20,792 nt of DNA. Source: an uncultured Bacilli bacterium. GTDB taxonomy: Bacteria > Bacillota_I > Bacilli_A > RFN20 > CAG-288. The position numbers were made by a program, and so were the translations under genes. The notes under the pieces are model-generated. The model did no database searches, was not told the DNA's origin, and saw nothing but the letters and a program-made list of their open reading frames with translations. Below, piece by piece: positions 14,424 through 20,792 of the stretch. Positions within the stretch are counted from its first letter, which is position 1; each line of letters opens with the position of its first letter. The DNA lies in the NCBI GenBank assembly GCA_948525355.1, contig CAOSOP010000007.1, positions 1 through 20,792 on the forward strand, given 5' to 3'.

Positions 14424-15212
14424 CTAATTTGTTAAAACCTTAAGAATAGATTTAATCTCTTCTATACTCAATTGGTGAATCCTTTTAGATGTATCAACTA
14501 TACTTGCTAAAGTGCTAGAAACACTTTCATCCAAATGTTTAAAGTTGTTTCTTAATGTTTTATGCGGATTCATATATAAAAAGTCCAACGCCTTTAGTTC
14601 TTTATAATTCGCTGAAGAAGCCTGGTAATAAATAAAAGCTGAATCAACCTTTGGACTTGGAACAAAAGAAGATTTATTAACATCGCATATAACTTTATAT
14701 TTACCATGAATAGCAAAATAAGTAGCAAGTGGATTGTTTCTTGTACTATTTAACATAAAACTATATTTCTCAGCAACTTCTTTTTGCACCATAAATGCAA
14801 AAGAAATTGGACGATCGAGTGCAAGAATCTTTTTAATAACCTTCGATGTTATATTGTAAGGAATATTTCCAATGACCAGATATTCTTCGTTTAAATACGA
14901 TAAATCAGCCTTTAAAAAATCTTCGTTTTTTAAATCTAAGTTTTTAAAACTATATTCACTTTTTAAAACATCCAACATATCGCGCTCAATTTCATATCCG
15001 ATAAAGTTTTGATATTTATCATCTAAAAACCTTGTTAATGTTCCAATGCCACAACCAATCTCAACACATGACTTATGACTATCACCATTAATAAATCCTT
15101 TTATTACTTCTAATATATCTAAATCCAATAAAAAATTCTGCCCAAAATTTTTCTTTGCGCTAATGCTCTTTTTTAAAATAATACCACTTAATTCCTCATC
15201 AATTCTTTTCAT
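14424..15212 (-). CDS. rsmA: 16S rRNA A1518/A1519 dimethyltransferase
   Basis: This 262-aa enzyme (RsmA, also KsgA) dimethylates two adjacent adenines near the 3' end of 16S rRNA during late 30S assembly. Motifs: KKNFGQNFLLD (20-30), the SAM-binding VEIGCGIGTLT (50-60), the catalytic NIPYNIT (116-122), and FAFMVQKEVAEKY and FVPSPKVDSAF further on. Length is normal. Its start overlaps the end of rnmV by 14 bp, the standard rnmV-ksgA pairing. The 22-bp gap to yabG holds no clear regulatory signal. Confidence 0.95.
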   Translation of the reverse strand: MKRIDEELSGIILKKSISAKKNFGQNFLLDLDILEVIKGFINGDSHKSCVEIGCGIGTLTRFLDDKYQNFIGYEIERDMLDVLKSEYSFKNLDLKNEDFLKADLSYLNEEYLVIGNIPYNITSKVIKKILALDRPISFAFMVQKEVAEKYSFMLNSTRNNPLATYFAIHGKYKVICDVNKSSFVPSPKVDSAFIYYQASSANYKELKALDFLYMNPHKTLRNNFKHLDESVSSTLASIVDTSKRIHQLSIEEIKSILKVLTN

Positions 15213-15732
15213 ATAAATCCTCTTTACTTAATCCTAACATATTTATTCGATTTAAAAAAGATTTAAAACTCTTAACATTAAACGAATACTTTTCCATCAA
15301 TCTTTTTCTTTTTAAACTATCATCAACAAATCCTAAGTTCAAACAATCAGTTAATGAAATTACTATCTCATCAGATAACATATCAAATCTTAAATGATCT
15401 TTTAAAACAGACTGAATATATGAATCTGACGCTTCAAACAATCCAACTTTTTTATTTCTAACAGATTGTTTCTTGTCTAAACTTATATTAATTACACCAT
15501 CTTTCTCTTCTTCACTCAGTGAAGATAAAATCGTATCTGCTATTTTTTTACCCGGCCCATCTGGATCAAGTAGTAATACAACTTTTCTTTTTAAAAGAAC
15601 TTTCTTTATAAAATCGGTTTCTTGAGAAACCGACCTAAACCCATTAGTAGAAATAACATATTTAATTCCTAAACTCTTCAGCTTAGACATATCTGTCTTT
15701 CCTTCAACTACATATAAGTTTTTATAAATCAT
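15199..15732 (-). CDS. rnmV: ribonuclease M5
   Basis: This 177-aa Toprim-domain nuclease performs the final 5S rRNA maturation cuts in low-GC Gram-positives, together with ribosomal protein L18. The Toprim motifs are VVEGKTD (8-14, Glu10) and LLDPDGPGKKIAD (55-67, Asp56 and Asp58). The C-terminal half (about 90-177) matches the less conserved RNase M5 domain. It overlaps tatD by 4 bp and ksgA by 14 bp. The gene marks the tatD-rnmV-ksgA-yabG block typical of Bacillota. Confidence 0.93.
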   Translation of the reverse strand: MIYKNLYVVEGKTDMSKLKSLGIKYVISTNGFRSVSQETDFIKKVLLKRKVVLLLDPDGPGKKIADTILSSLSEEEKDGVINISLDKKQSVRNKKVGLFEASDSYIQSVLKDHLRFDMLSDEIVISLTDCLNLGFVDDSLKRKRLMEKYSFNVKSFKSFLNRINMLGLSKEDLYEKN

Positions 15733-16502
15733 AAGCGATAAAACTCTTTAGCATTTTTAGTGGTAAAGTTTTCAACTTCCTTTACGCTAGTATGCAAAAG
15801 AATAGCTAGTGTTTCTGCAACTATTCGAACATTCTTTGGTTCGTTAAGCTTTCCTCTAAAAGGAACAGGTGCTAAATACGGAGCATCTGTTTCTAAAAGC
15901 AAATGCTCTCTCCCAACACTTAAACAAACATCAACTAACTTTCTCGCATTCTTAAATGTTAAAACACCACCAATACCAAACTTGATATTTGGAAATTCTT
16001 TTATATACTGCTTAGCCATTTCAGGCGTTCCAGGAAAACAGTGGATATCGATTGATAGTCCTTTAGCATGTTCCTTTAAAATATCAAAAGTATCCTTATC
16101 CGCATCACGGGAATGAACAACAATCGGTAGATTGTATTTTTTGGCAAATAAGATTTGATTTATAAAAACAAACTTCTGTCCTTCCTTATCTTCTTCAGAC
16201 ATCTCATAATGATAATCAAGCCCTATTTCTCCAACTGCCAAAACGGTGTTGATATTATCCATTATATAACTTTGAAGTTTCTTTAAATCATACTCTTTAT
16301 AATTGCTTGGATGAATTCCTAGGACAGGGTAACAAATGCCAGGAAACTCTTCAGTAAGCTTTAAGATGTTTTCAAAAGATTTAAAACTATCAGCAGCGTT
16401 GACAATTATTTTAACCCCTGTTTTTAATGCTCTATCAATAATATCTGCCCTATCTTTAAAAAGCTCTTCATCATTTAAATGAGTATGAGTATCAATAAAC
16501 AT
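15729..16502 (-). CDS. tatD: TatD-family metal-dependent deoxyribonuclease
   Basis: This 257-aa TIM-barrel hydrolase belongs to the TatD (YcfH/YabD) group, which has 3'-5' DNase activity and a role in DNA repair or turnover. Metal ligands: DTHTHL (4-9, His6 and His8), AVGEIGLDYH (89-98, Glu92), PIVVHSRDAD (about 125-134), IDIHCFPGTP (about 151-160) and LLETDAPYLAP (about 200-210). Length is normal. GAGGTG precedes the start. It directly follows mnmE; in Bacillus that place is held by mnmG, so the order is rearranged here. Confidence 0.92.
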   Translation of the reverse strand: MFIDTHTHLNDEELFKDRADIIDRALKTGVKIIVNAADSFKSFENILKLTEEFPGICYPVLGIHPSNYKEYDLKKLQSYIMDNINTVLAVGEIGLDYHYEMSEEDKEGQKFVFINQILFAKKYNLPIVVHSRDADKDTFDILKEHAKGLSIDIHCFPGTPEMAKQYIKEFPNIKFGIGGVLTFKNARKLVDVCLSVGREHLLLETDAPYLAPVPFRGKLNEPKNVRIVAETLAILLHTSVKEVENFTTKNAKEFYRL

Positions 16503-16514
16503 TATTCCACCTCT

Positions 16515-17840
16515 TTACTTTCCAACACAAAAGTTTTTAAAGACCACGTCATATATTTCATTTGGATCATAGTCCTCACCAAGCAAAGTTTTAACTCTTT
16601 GATAAACTTCATTAAGATTAATCGTCAAGAGGTCGTAACTCGCTTCATTTGAAAAATCTTCTTTGCATTTGATTAAAGCTTTTTTTACTGATTCAAGATT
16701 TGTCAAATCTTGGAGAGAGAATAAACCTGGTTGGCTTAAATCATTCAAATCAAGGTCTGTCATAATCAAATCATAAAGCTCTTCAATATTAGAATCATTT
16801 CCAATAGAAATATCAACATCATCAAGTCTATTCTTAACCAAATCGCTCTTGGTCTGAACCTTGATAACTTTTTTATTCTTTAAGGCCTCCTTAAGTTCCT
16901 TATCATATTCAAAATCATTTGATTCATCATCGACTAGAAACAAGACCAAATCAGCTTTTTCTATCATTTCAAAAGACTTCTTTATTCCTATGCTTTCAAC
17001 TAAGTCATCGCTTTTTCTAATACCTGCGGTATCATAAAAAACAAAAGGAACTCCCCTTATCTCCACTTCTCCACTTATAACATCCCTTGTCGTTCCTTCA
17101 ATCGAAGTAACAATAGCACGATCTTCTTTAACTATCCTATTTAATAATGTGCTCTTTCCAACATTAGGCTCACCGCAGATAACAACCTTGACCCCCGAAA
17201 AAAGATACGAATTCCTTCTTGTTCCACTGATTATAGCATCGATAATTTCTAAGCAGCCATCGATTCTACCCTCAACATATTCATCTTCATCATTATACTC
17301 TTCAGGATAATCTAAAACCTGTAAGAAGTATGCATAAAGGTATTCAACCGATTCTTTAATCTTTTTAATCGGCTTAAAGTAATCTTTAGAAAAAGAAGAA
17401 AGAAGTTTTTCACTGCCTAATTCAGTCTTCGCATGGATTAAAGCGTTAATTCTTTCCGCTTCAATCAAATTCATTTTTCCATTAATAACTGACCTAAATG
17501 AAAACTCACCATTTCTAGCCATCCTCGCACCAAGACTTATTAATATTTTTATAAGTCTATATGCGATTAAAGGAGAGCCATGAATATTAAACTCAACCGT
17601 ATCCTCTCCGCAGAAAGAATTCTTTCCCTTAAATAAAACGATTAAAGCATCATCTATTATTTTATTTTCATACTCTAAAACAAAATGATACATCTTTCTC
17701 TCTTCTAATTTATTAACATCGCGCTTTATAAGTTTTTGTAATATCTGAAAACTCTTATCGCCAGTCATACGGACGATATTTAAAGCTGCAATCGATGAAG
17801 TTGAGGTTGCAATAGCAACAATAGTATCATTTATATTCAT
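16515..17840 (-). CDS. mnmE: tRNA modification GTPase MnmE
   Basis: This 441-aa GTPase works with MnmG to place (carboxymethyl)aminomethyl groups on U34 of several tRNAs. The N-terminal tetrahydrofolate-binding domain (1-120) contains NIVRMTGDKSFQIL. The GTPase domain within the helical domain shows GEPNVGKS (223-230), GTTRD (249-253), DTAG (270-273) and the guanine-specificity motif TKSD. The C-terminal FCVGK keeps the catalytic cysteine. Length is near normal. The only Shine-Dalgarno-like sequence, GGTGAGGAG, is buried in a terminator-like hairpin whose T-run abuts the ATG, so expression is probably low or regulated. Confidence 0.95.
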   Translation of the reverse strand: MNINDTIVAIATSTSSIAALNIVRMTGDKSFQILQKLIKRDVNKLEERKMYHFVLEYENKIIDDALIVLFKGKNSFCGEDTVEFNIHGSPLIAYRLIKILISLGARMARNGEFSFRSVINGKMNLIEAERINALIHAKTELGSEKLLSSFSKDYFKPIKKIKESVEYLYAYFLQVLDYPEEYNDEDEYVEGRIDGCLEIIDAIISGTRRNSYLFSGVKVVICGEPNVGKSTLLNRIVKEDRAIVTSIEGTTRDVISGEVEIRGVPFVFYDTAGIRKSDDLVESIGIKKSFEMIEKADLVLFLVDDESNDFEYDKELKEALKNKKVIKVQTKSDLVKNRLDDVDISIGNDSNIEELYDLIMTDLDLNDLSQPGLFSLQDLTNLESVKKALIKCKEDFSNEASYDLLTINLNEVYQRVKTLLGEDYDPNEIYDVVFKNFCVGK

Positions 17841-17871
17841 AAAAAATAGGTGAGATTTCTCCTCACCTATT
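17841..17871 (-). terminator. terminator-like hairpin abutting the mnmE start
   Basis: On the minus strand AATAGGTGAG (17871-17862) pairs perfectly with CTCACCTATT (17854-17845), 10 bp around a 7-nt loop. It is followed by a T6 run ending directly at the mnmE ATG. The purine-rich GGTGAGGAG that could act as the mnmE ribosome binding site is inside the hairpin. The structure can act as terminator, as translational block, or both. Confidence 0.75.
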
Positions 17872-17897
17872 ATATAACTTTTTACGAAATATTTAAA

Positions 17898-18560
17898 CTA
17901 TTCCTGAACATCTGTTTTTTCTTCTGAAACAACAGGTTCCTCTTTAACACTTTCAGTTGGTAGTTCAACTCTATTAATAGTTATGTGACGGAATCTTCCA
18001 GTGCCTTCAGAAAGAGTTGTGACGCGCTTATCATTAGCTAATGCATTATGAATAACTCTTCTTTCATCGCTGGTCATTGGATCTAAAGAAACCTTTACAC
18101 CAGTTTTCTTGACAGTCCATGCTGCATGTTTTGCTGCTCTAACAAGTCTAGCATATTTATCTTCTTTATAACTATCACAGTTAAGCAAAATACGATAATG
18201 TTCACCGAAACGATTAAAGACAGCTGAACGAACCAATTCATTCAATGCTCTTAAGTTTTCACCTGAGCGACCGATTACCACTGAAGGAATATCAGCGTTG
18301 ATATCGATCTTAATAACATCATCTGCTAAACTTGCTTCAGCATTAACCTTTAATTCTAATGTTTCACATATTGTCTCTAATAAATTAACAGCATATTCAA
18401 TGACATCTGCTTTTGTATAAACACCAATTGTAACTTTGCGTCCAAATAGTTTTTTAACATCAGATACAACTGCATATTTAACTTGATCAGCAGGAATCTT
18501 TAAATCATTAGCTGCAAGTTCTACAGCCTCGCTCTCGCTCTTAGCTTCATATGTTTTCAT
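17898..18560 (-). CDS. khpB: RNA-binding protein KhpB (Jag)
   Basis: This 220-aa protein has three domains: Jag-N (1-50) with VVSDVKKLFGRKV, a type II KH domain (about 60-135) with GxxG loop VVIGRSGENLRAL, and R3H (about 137-198) with LDPMTSDERRVIHNAL, where the R-x3-H pattern is Arg167/His171. An acidic, disordered tail (about 200-220) follows. KhpB binds RNA with KhpA and affects cell elongation and division. It sits after yidC with a 1-bp gap, the conserved yidC-jag pair, with GGAGAGG as binding site. Its partner KhpA is encoded at 9381-9665. Confidence 0.94.
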   Translation of the reverse strand: MKTYEAKSESEAVELAANDLKIPADQVKYAVVSDVKKLFGRKVTIGVYTKADVIEYAVNLLETICETLELKVNAEASLADDVIKIDINADIPSVVIGRSGENLRALNELVRSAVFNRFGEHYRILLNCDSYKEDKYARLVRAAKHAAWTVKKTGVKVSLDPMTSDERRVIHNALANDKRVTTLSEGTGRFRHITINRVELPTESVKEEPVVSEEKTDVQE

Positions 18561-18561
18561 A

Positions 18562-19947
18562 CTAACCTCTCCTTATACTAAATTTATCCGAAGATTTCTT
18601 CTTCTTCTTGTTCTTATTTCTTTGCCAGCTTGCACCAGAGTTTCCACCATTTTTGTTATTCTTATGACGACGTGATGTATTAATAGCTTCCATAATAAGG
18701 GTTTGAATAATGTTAATCAAAGCACCAATAAACCAATAAATAGCCATAGAGATTGGAAGAGATAAGCTGATAAGCACGATGAACACTAACATAAAGTAAC
18801 TGATGTATTTCATGCTGTTTTTCTGTTTGTTCTCTTGAACCTTAACAAGATTAACATTAAATTTCTTTTCTTTCCATTTTTGGAACATCTGTGGAAGCAA
18901 AGTAGAAATAGCTTGCGCAACTGCCATCAATAAGAATAATATCAAGGCAAATGGAGTTTCATGGTTCCATCCTAGAATAGCTTTGTATGTAATACTCGTA
19001 AATGATGTTGAGAATATTGTACCTTGTGAAAGAACCGCTGCCCCTTGAAGTGCTGAAACAACACATATAAATACAATCATCTGCGGTATCATAAACAGCA
19101 TCTGCAAGAACGGATGAACATGATTTTTCTTAAATAGTTCCATCTGCTCTTGTGCTAATTTTTGTTTATCATAGCTATTTGTCTGAGCATTTGGATACTT
19201 TTGCTGTAAAGCATTAATTTGTGGTTGAAGTTCTGACATCTTGTTTTGCGACCTCGTTGCTGGGAACGAAACCAAGAACAAAATAGTACGAATAATGACT
19301 GTCATTAAAATAATAGCCGCAACCTGACCAGTATACATTCCAAAGGCTTTAGTAAAATAGTGAATCATTGCACCAATTGGATAAACCAACAAACCTTCGA
19401 TAGGTCCATAATCAACAAATGCTTGCCCCCATGACTTTCCTTCAACAAAGATTTGATTTTCACCTAGACCGAAATCACCTTCTTCAGGAGTTAAACATGC
19501 GGTTTTGCCTGAAATACCAGAATTCAATGATGACTTATAAAAACTAATATACGAAACACCAGGACACTTACTTACGCCAAGTTCAACGCAAGCTTCCTGA
19601 TACCATTTGTCATAGTTATAATAAAGAGTTGCTTTACCCTTTTCATTATAACCAGCGAATTTTGCAAAACTTCTTAAAGCAACACCCTTGTCATCCTTAG
19701 GGCAGTCTTCACTAGCGACATACTCCTCGACTTTATCATCAATAAAAGCTATAAACTCATCACTAGGAAGTAACATTCCATTCTTTGCTGCCTTTTCATT
19801 AATGGTTTTAATATTATTCTTTTCATAGATTGAAATTAATTCAGCTTTATCCTGAACAGAGCAAAAAGATTTTGTACAACCGGTTAGAACCATTGCACAT
19901 AAACCTAAACTAGCTACAGTAATAACACCTTTAGTTTGTTTTTTCAT
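18562..19947 (-). CDS. yidC: membrane protein insertase YidC/SpoIIIJ, large N-terminal domain
   Basis: This 461-aa insertase places membrane proteins with or without SecYEG. A lipoprotein signal peptide ends at lipobox LTGC (Cys24). The extracytoplasmic region 25-180 is unusually long and holds Cys29, 82, 120, 128 and 151. The insertase core follows (about 182-430): IILMTVIIRTILFLVSFPAT with the conserved groove Arg220, a cytoplasmic helical hairpin (SELQPQINALQQKYP onward) and four further membrane segments. A Lys/Asn-rich basic tail (from about 433) probably contacts the ribosome. Most Gram-positive YidC1 proteins are about 260-330 aa. It overlaps rnpA by 17 bp and has AAAGGAGA before its start. 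Confidence 0.93.
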   Translation of the reverse strand: MKKQTKGVITVASLGLCAMVLTGCTKSFCSVQDKAELISIYEKNNIKTINEKAAKNGMLLPSDEFIAFIDDKVEEYVASEDCPKDDKGVALRSFAKFAGYNEKGKATLYYNYDKWYQEACVELGVSKCPGVSYISFYKSSLNSGISGKTACLTPEEGDFGLGENQIFVEGKSWGQAFVDYGPIEGLLVYPIGAMIHYFTKAFGMYTGQVAAIILMTVIIRTILFLVSFPATRSQNKMSELQPQINALQQKYPNAQTNSYDKQKLAQEQMELFKKNHVHPFLQMLFMIPQMIVFICVVSALQGAAVLSQGTIFSTSFTSITYKAILGWNHETPFALILFLLMAVAQAISTLLPQMFQKWKEKKFNVNLVKVQENKQKNSMKYISYFMLVFIVLISLSLPISMAIYWFIGALINIIQTLIMEAINTSRRHKNNKNGGNSGASWQRNKNKKKKKSSDKFSIRRG

Positions 19948-20281
19948 CTAAGTTCTCCTTTATAAATTTAGTGAGAATTTGTTGTAATTCACCATATAAT
20001 TTGTCGTAATTCTCTTCGTCAAATCCCTTTCTAGCTACAACAACTATATCATAACTTTTATCATAAATTTGACATTGGTTAAACATTGCTCTGATAAGCC
20101 TTCTAACTCTAACTCTAATATGAGCTTTTCCAACCTTCTTACTAACAGATAACCCTACTCTTAAATGCCCAAGTTTATTTTCTTTACAGTACACAGTCAT
20201 AAGCGGTGTACTAACTCTATGTCTATAATCGTAAACCTTAGCAAATTCAGAGCTCTTTAATAAACGATTTTCTCTTTTCAT
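19931..20281 (-). CDS. rnpA: ribonuclease P protein component
   Basis: This 116-aa protein is the basic cofactor of RNase P, which cuts the 5' leader from precursor tRNAs. The N-terminal RLLKSSEFAKVY (6-17) and RVGLSVSKKVGKAHIRV (41-57) are characteristic. The following helix normally carries the RNR motif (RNRxxR); here it reads RVRVRR (56-61), so the central Asn is replaced by Val while the arginines remain. No Shine-Dalgarno is visible in the 14 nt between the start and the T-run of the hairpin after rpmH. It overlaps yidC by 17 bp, part of the conserved rpmH-rnpA-yidC-jag order. Confidence 0.93.
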   Translation of the reverse strand: MKRENRLLKSSEFAKVYDYRHRVSTPLMTVYCKENKLGHLRVGLSVSKKVGKAHIRVRVRRLIRAMFNQCQIYDKSYDIVVVARKGFDEENYDKLYGELQQILTKFIKENLDEKTN

Positions 20282-20290
20282 AATTTTTAG

Positions 20291-20319
20291 AAAAAGCCAC
20301 TAGGACATATCTAGTGGCT
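20291..20319 (-). terminator. terminator-like hairpin between rpmH and rnpA
   Basis: On the minus strand AGCCACTAG (20319-20311) pairs perfectly with CTAGTGGCT (20303-20295) around a 7-nt loop, and TTTTT follows. It stands 10-14 bp before the rnpA ATG. It would let most transcripts end after rpmH, giving abundant bL34 and little RnpA. Confidence 0.75.
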
Positions 20320-20332
20320 ATATGCCTAAAAT

Positions 20333-20467
20333 TTAAGCAGACAAGACAGCTCTACCCTTGCGACGTCTACGGGCAATTACCTTACGTCCACCTGGTGTAG
20401 CCATACGCGCTCTAAATCCGTTAACGGATTGTTTCTTACGCTTGCTAGGTTGATATGTTCTTTTCAT
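20333..20467 (-). CDS. rpmH: 50S ribosomal protein bL34
   Basis: This 44-aa, strongly basic ribosomal protein starts MKRTYQPSKRKKQSVNGFRA and ends RRRRKGRAVLSA, a full match to the bL34 pattern (usual length 44-46 aa), including GFRARMATPGGRKVI. GGAGG lies 7-8 bp before the ATG. It is the first gene of the long minus-strand run and has its own strong promoter. In most bacteria rpmH is close to dnaA and the replication origin, so oriC may lie to the right of the window; no dnaA is visible here. Confidence 0.97.
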   Translation of the reverse strand: MKRTYQPSKRKKQSVNGFRARMATPGGRKVIARRRRKGRAVLSA

Positions 20468-20515
20468 ATCTAATTCCTCCTTAACTTAACATGAATATAA
20501 ATTCAAGCGTTGTTT

Positions 20516-20545
20516 ATTATATATAATAAATATATTATAAGTCAA
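20516..20545 (-). promoter_or_regulatory. sigma-A promoter of rpmH
   Basis: On the minus strand TTGACT (20545-20540) and TATAAT (20521-20516) are 18 bp apart, with an alternative 17-bp register one base earlier. The leader before rpmH is about 40 nt. GC-rich element copy 3 begins 17 bp upstream of the -35. Confidence 0.75.
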
Positions 20546-20562
20546 TAGTGAACAATTTATAG

Positions 20563-20703
20563 CTCACCCCCACCTTCAACACCCACCCTATTGAGGACGT
20601 CGCCCCCGGCGACGGGCGAAATGGGGTGGGTGGCGAAGGTGGGGTGCCTACCAGATATCAAGTTACTAATCGAGCGATTGTTTCAATATCACCATGGAAT
20701 GAT
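20563..20703 (+). repeat. GC-rich palindromic element, copy 3, with conserved tail
   Basis: This is the best-formed copy. Left arm 20580-20592 pairs with 20620-20632 (13 bp, one T-G). After a 2x2 mismatch, 20568-20577 pairs with 20635-20644 (10 bp). The 27-nt apical core 20593-20619 contains GACGTCGCCCCCGGCGACGGG, sharing CGTnGCCCCCGGCGA with copy 2. The tail has AGATAT at 20653 and CATGGAATGAT at 20693-20703, at the same distances from the core as in copy 2. A frame without ATG is open from a TAG at 20560 to TAA at 20743. It is upstream of and divergent from the rpmH promoter. The rest of the window to 20792 is AT-rich with nothing else recognised. Confidence 0.82.
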
Positions 20704-20792
20704 AGTTTACTTGAATATGCACTTTCACAGATTAATTCAGAATAATAAACAAAAGTGTTGCTTTTTGTTAAAAAGATGATGCATTTTGTTTA

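Noticed and set aside
15760..16116. 118-codon plus-strand frame inside tatD
   Set aside because: It is antisense to a well-conserved TatD region and has no recognisable motif or ribosome binding site. The same applies to the antisense frames at 999-1370, 7086-7271, 10456-10638, 11191-11445 and 13496-13738, and to the alternative minus-strand frame at 13567-13752 across yabG/ispE.
20563..20646. Intrinsic terminator role for the GC-rich hairpins
   Set aside because: The stems are very strong, but no T-run follows on either strand, and the conserved core is far larger than a terminator loop.
20591..20779. 62-codon plus-strand frame across element copy 3
   Set aside because: Its start is inside the palindrome's core. 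The phase shared with copy 2 is a different one (open from 20563), so this frame is a by-product of GC-rich sequence.
1..20792. Defence, toxin-antitoxin, phage or transposase genes
   Set aside because: No protein in the window shows motifs of these systems. The novelty seen is in non-coding repeats and junction hairpins.

Overview
The window comes from an AT-rich, low-GC Gram-positive bacterium (Bacillota). The evidence is the Bacillus-type gene neighbourhoods, the AGGAGG-type ribosome binding sites, the sigma-A-type promoters and the housekeeping proteins themselves. All recognised genes read through in the standard code with TGA as a stop, so this is not a code-4 mollicute. The sporulation protease gene yabG lies between ksgA and ispE, which points to a spore-forming lineage or one derived from it. 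I would guess a Bacilli/Erysipelotrichia-like gut or environmental lineage, but the sequence does not fix this.

Layout from left to right. 1-272: a GC-rich hairpin element cut by the window edge, then tRNA-Gln(CTG) with its own promoter and terminator. 309-1636 (minus): a pair of half-size ChrA (chromate ion transporter family) genes. 1637-2172: a non-coding spacer with a large direct repeat carrying helically phased TACATTT motifs. 2173-3300 (plus): a PucR/CdaR-like regulator. 3291-6379 (minus): rplI-dnaB-walJ-rlmH. 6380-7362 (plus): a small unrecognised frame whose strong ribosome binding site drives ATG-TAG, then a DIP1984-family gene with its own promoter. 7581-9997 (minus): rpsP-khpA-rimM-trmD and a deoxyinosine glycosylase, from one strong promoter. 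10010-10446: a second GC-rich element and a decayed coding remnant. 10452-20545 (minus): a continuous twelve-gene run, rpmH-rnpA-yidC-khpB-mnmE-tatD-rnmV-ksgA-yabG-ispE-glmU-prs. 20563-20792: a third GC-rich element.

The coding content is mostly core information processing: ribosomal proteins, tRNA and rRNA modification, RNase P and M5, membrane protein insertion, the replicative helicase, and isoprenoid, cell-wall and PRPP precursor supply. Genes are packed with 1-17 bp overlaps or gaps of a few bases. Three terminator-like hairpins inside the operons sit just before rnpA, mnmE and rimM, suggesting that downstream expression is tuned by partial termination.

The most unusual content is non-coding. 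(1) Three GC-rich palindromic elements have unrelated but self-complementary stems around a conserved 27-nt core. All three lie directly upstream of, and divergent from, a strong promoter, and two share a conserved downstream tail. (2) An iteron-like array at 1721-2010 has motif spacings of 33-22-33-32-43-33-22-33-32 bp. Both look like undescribed repeat families that can be tested in the rest of this genome and its relatives.
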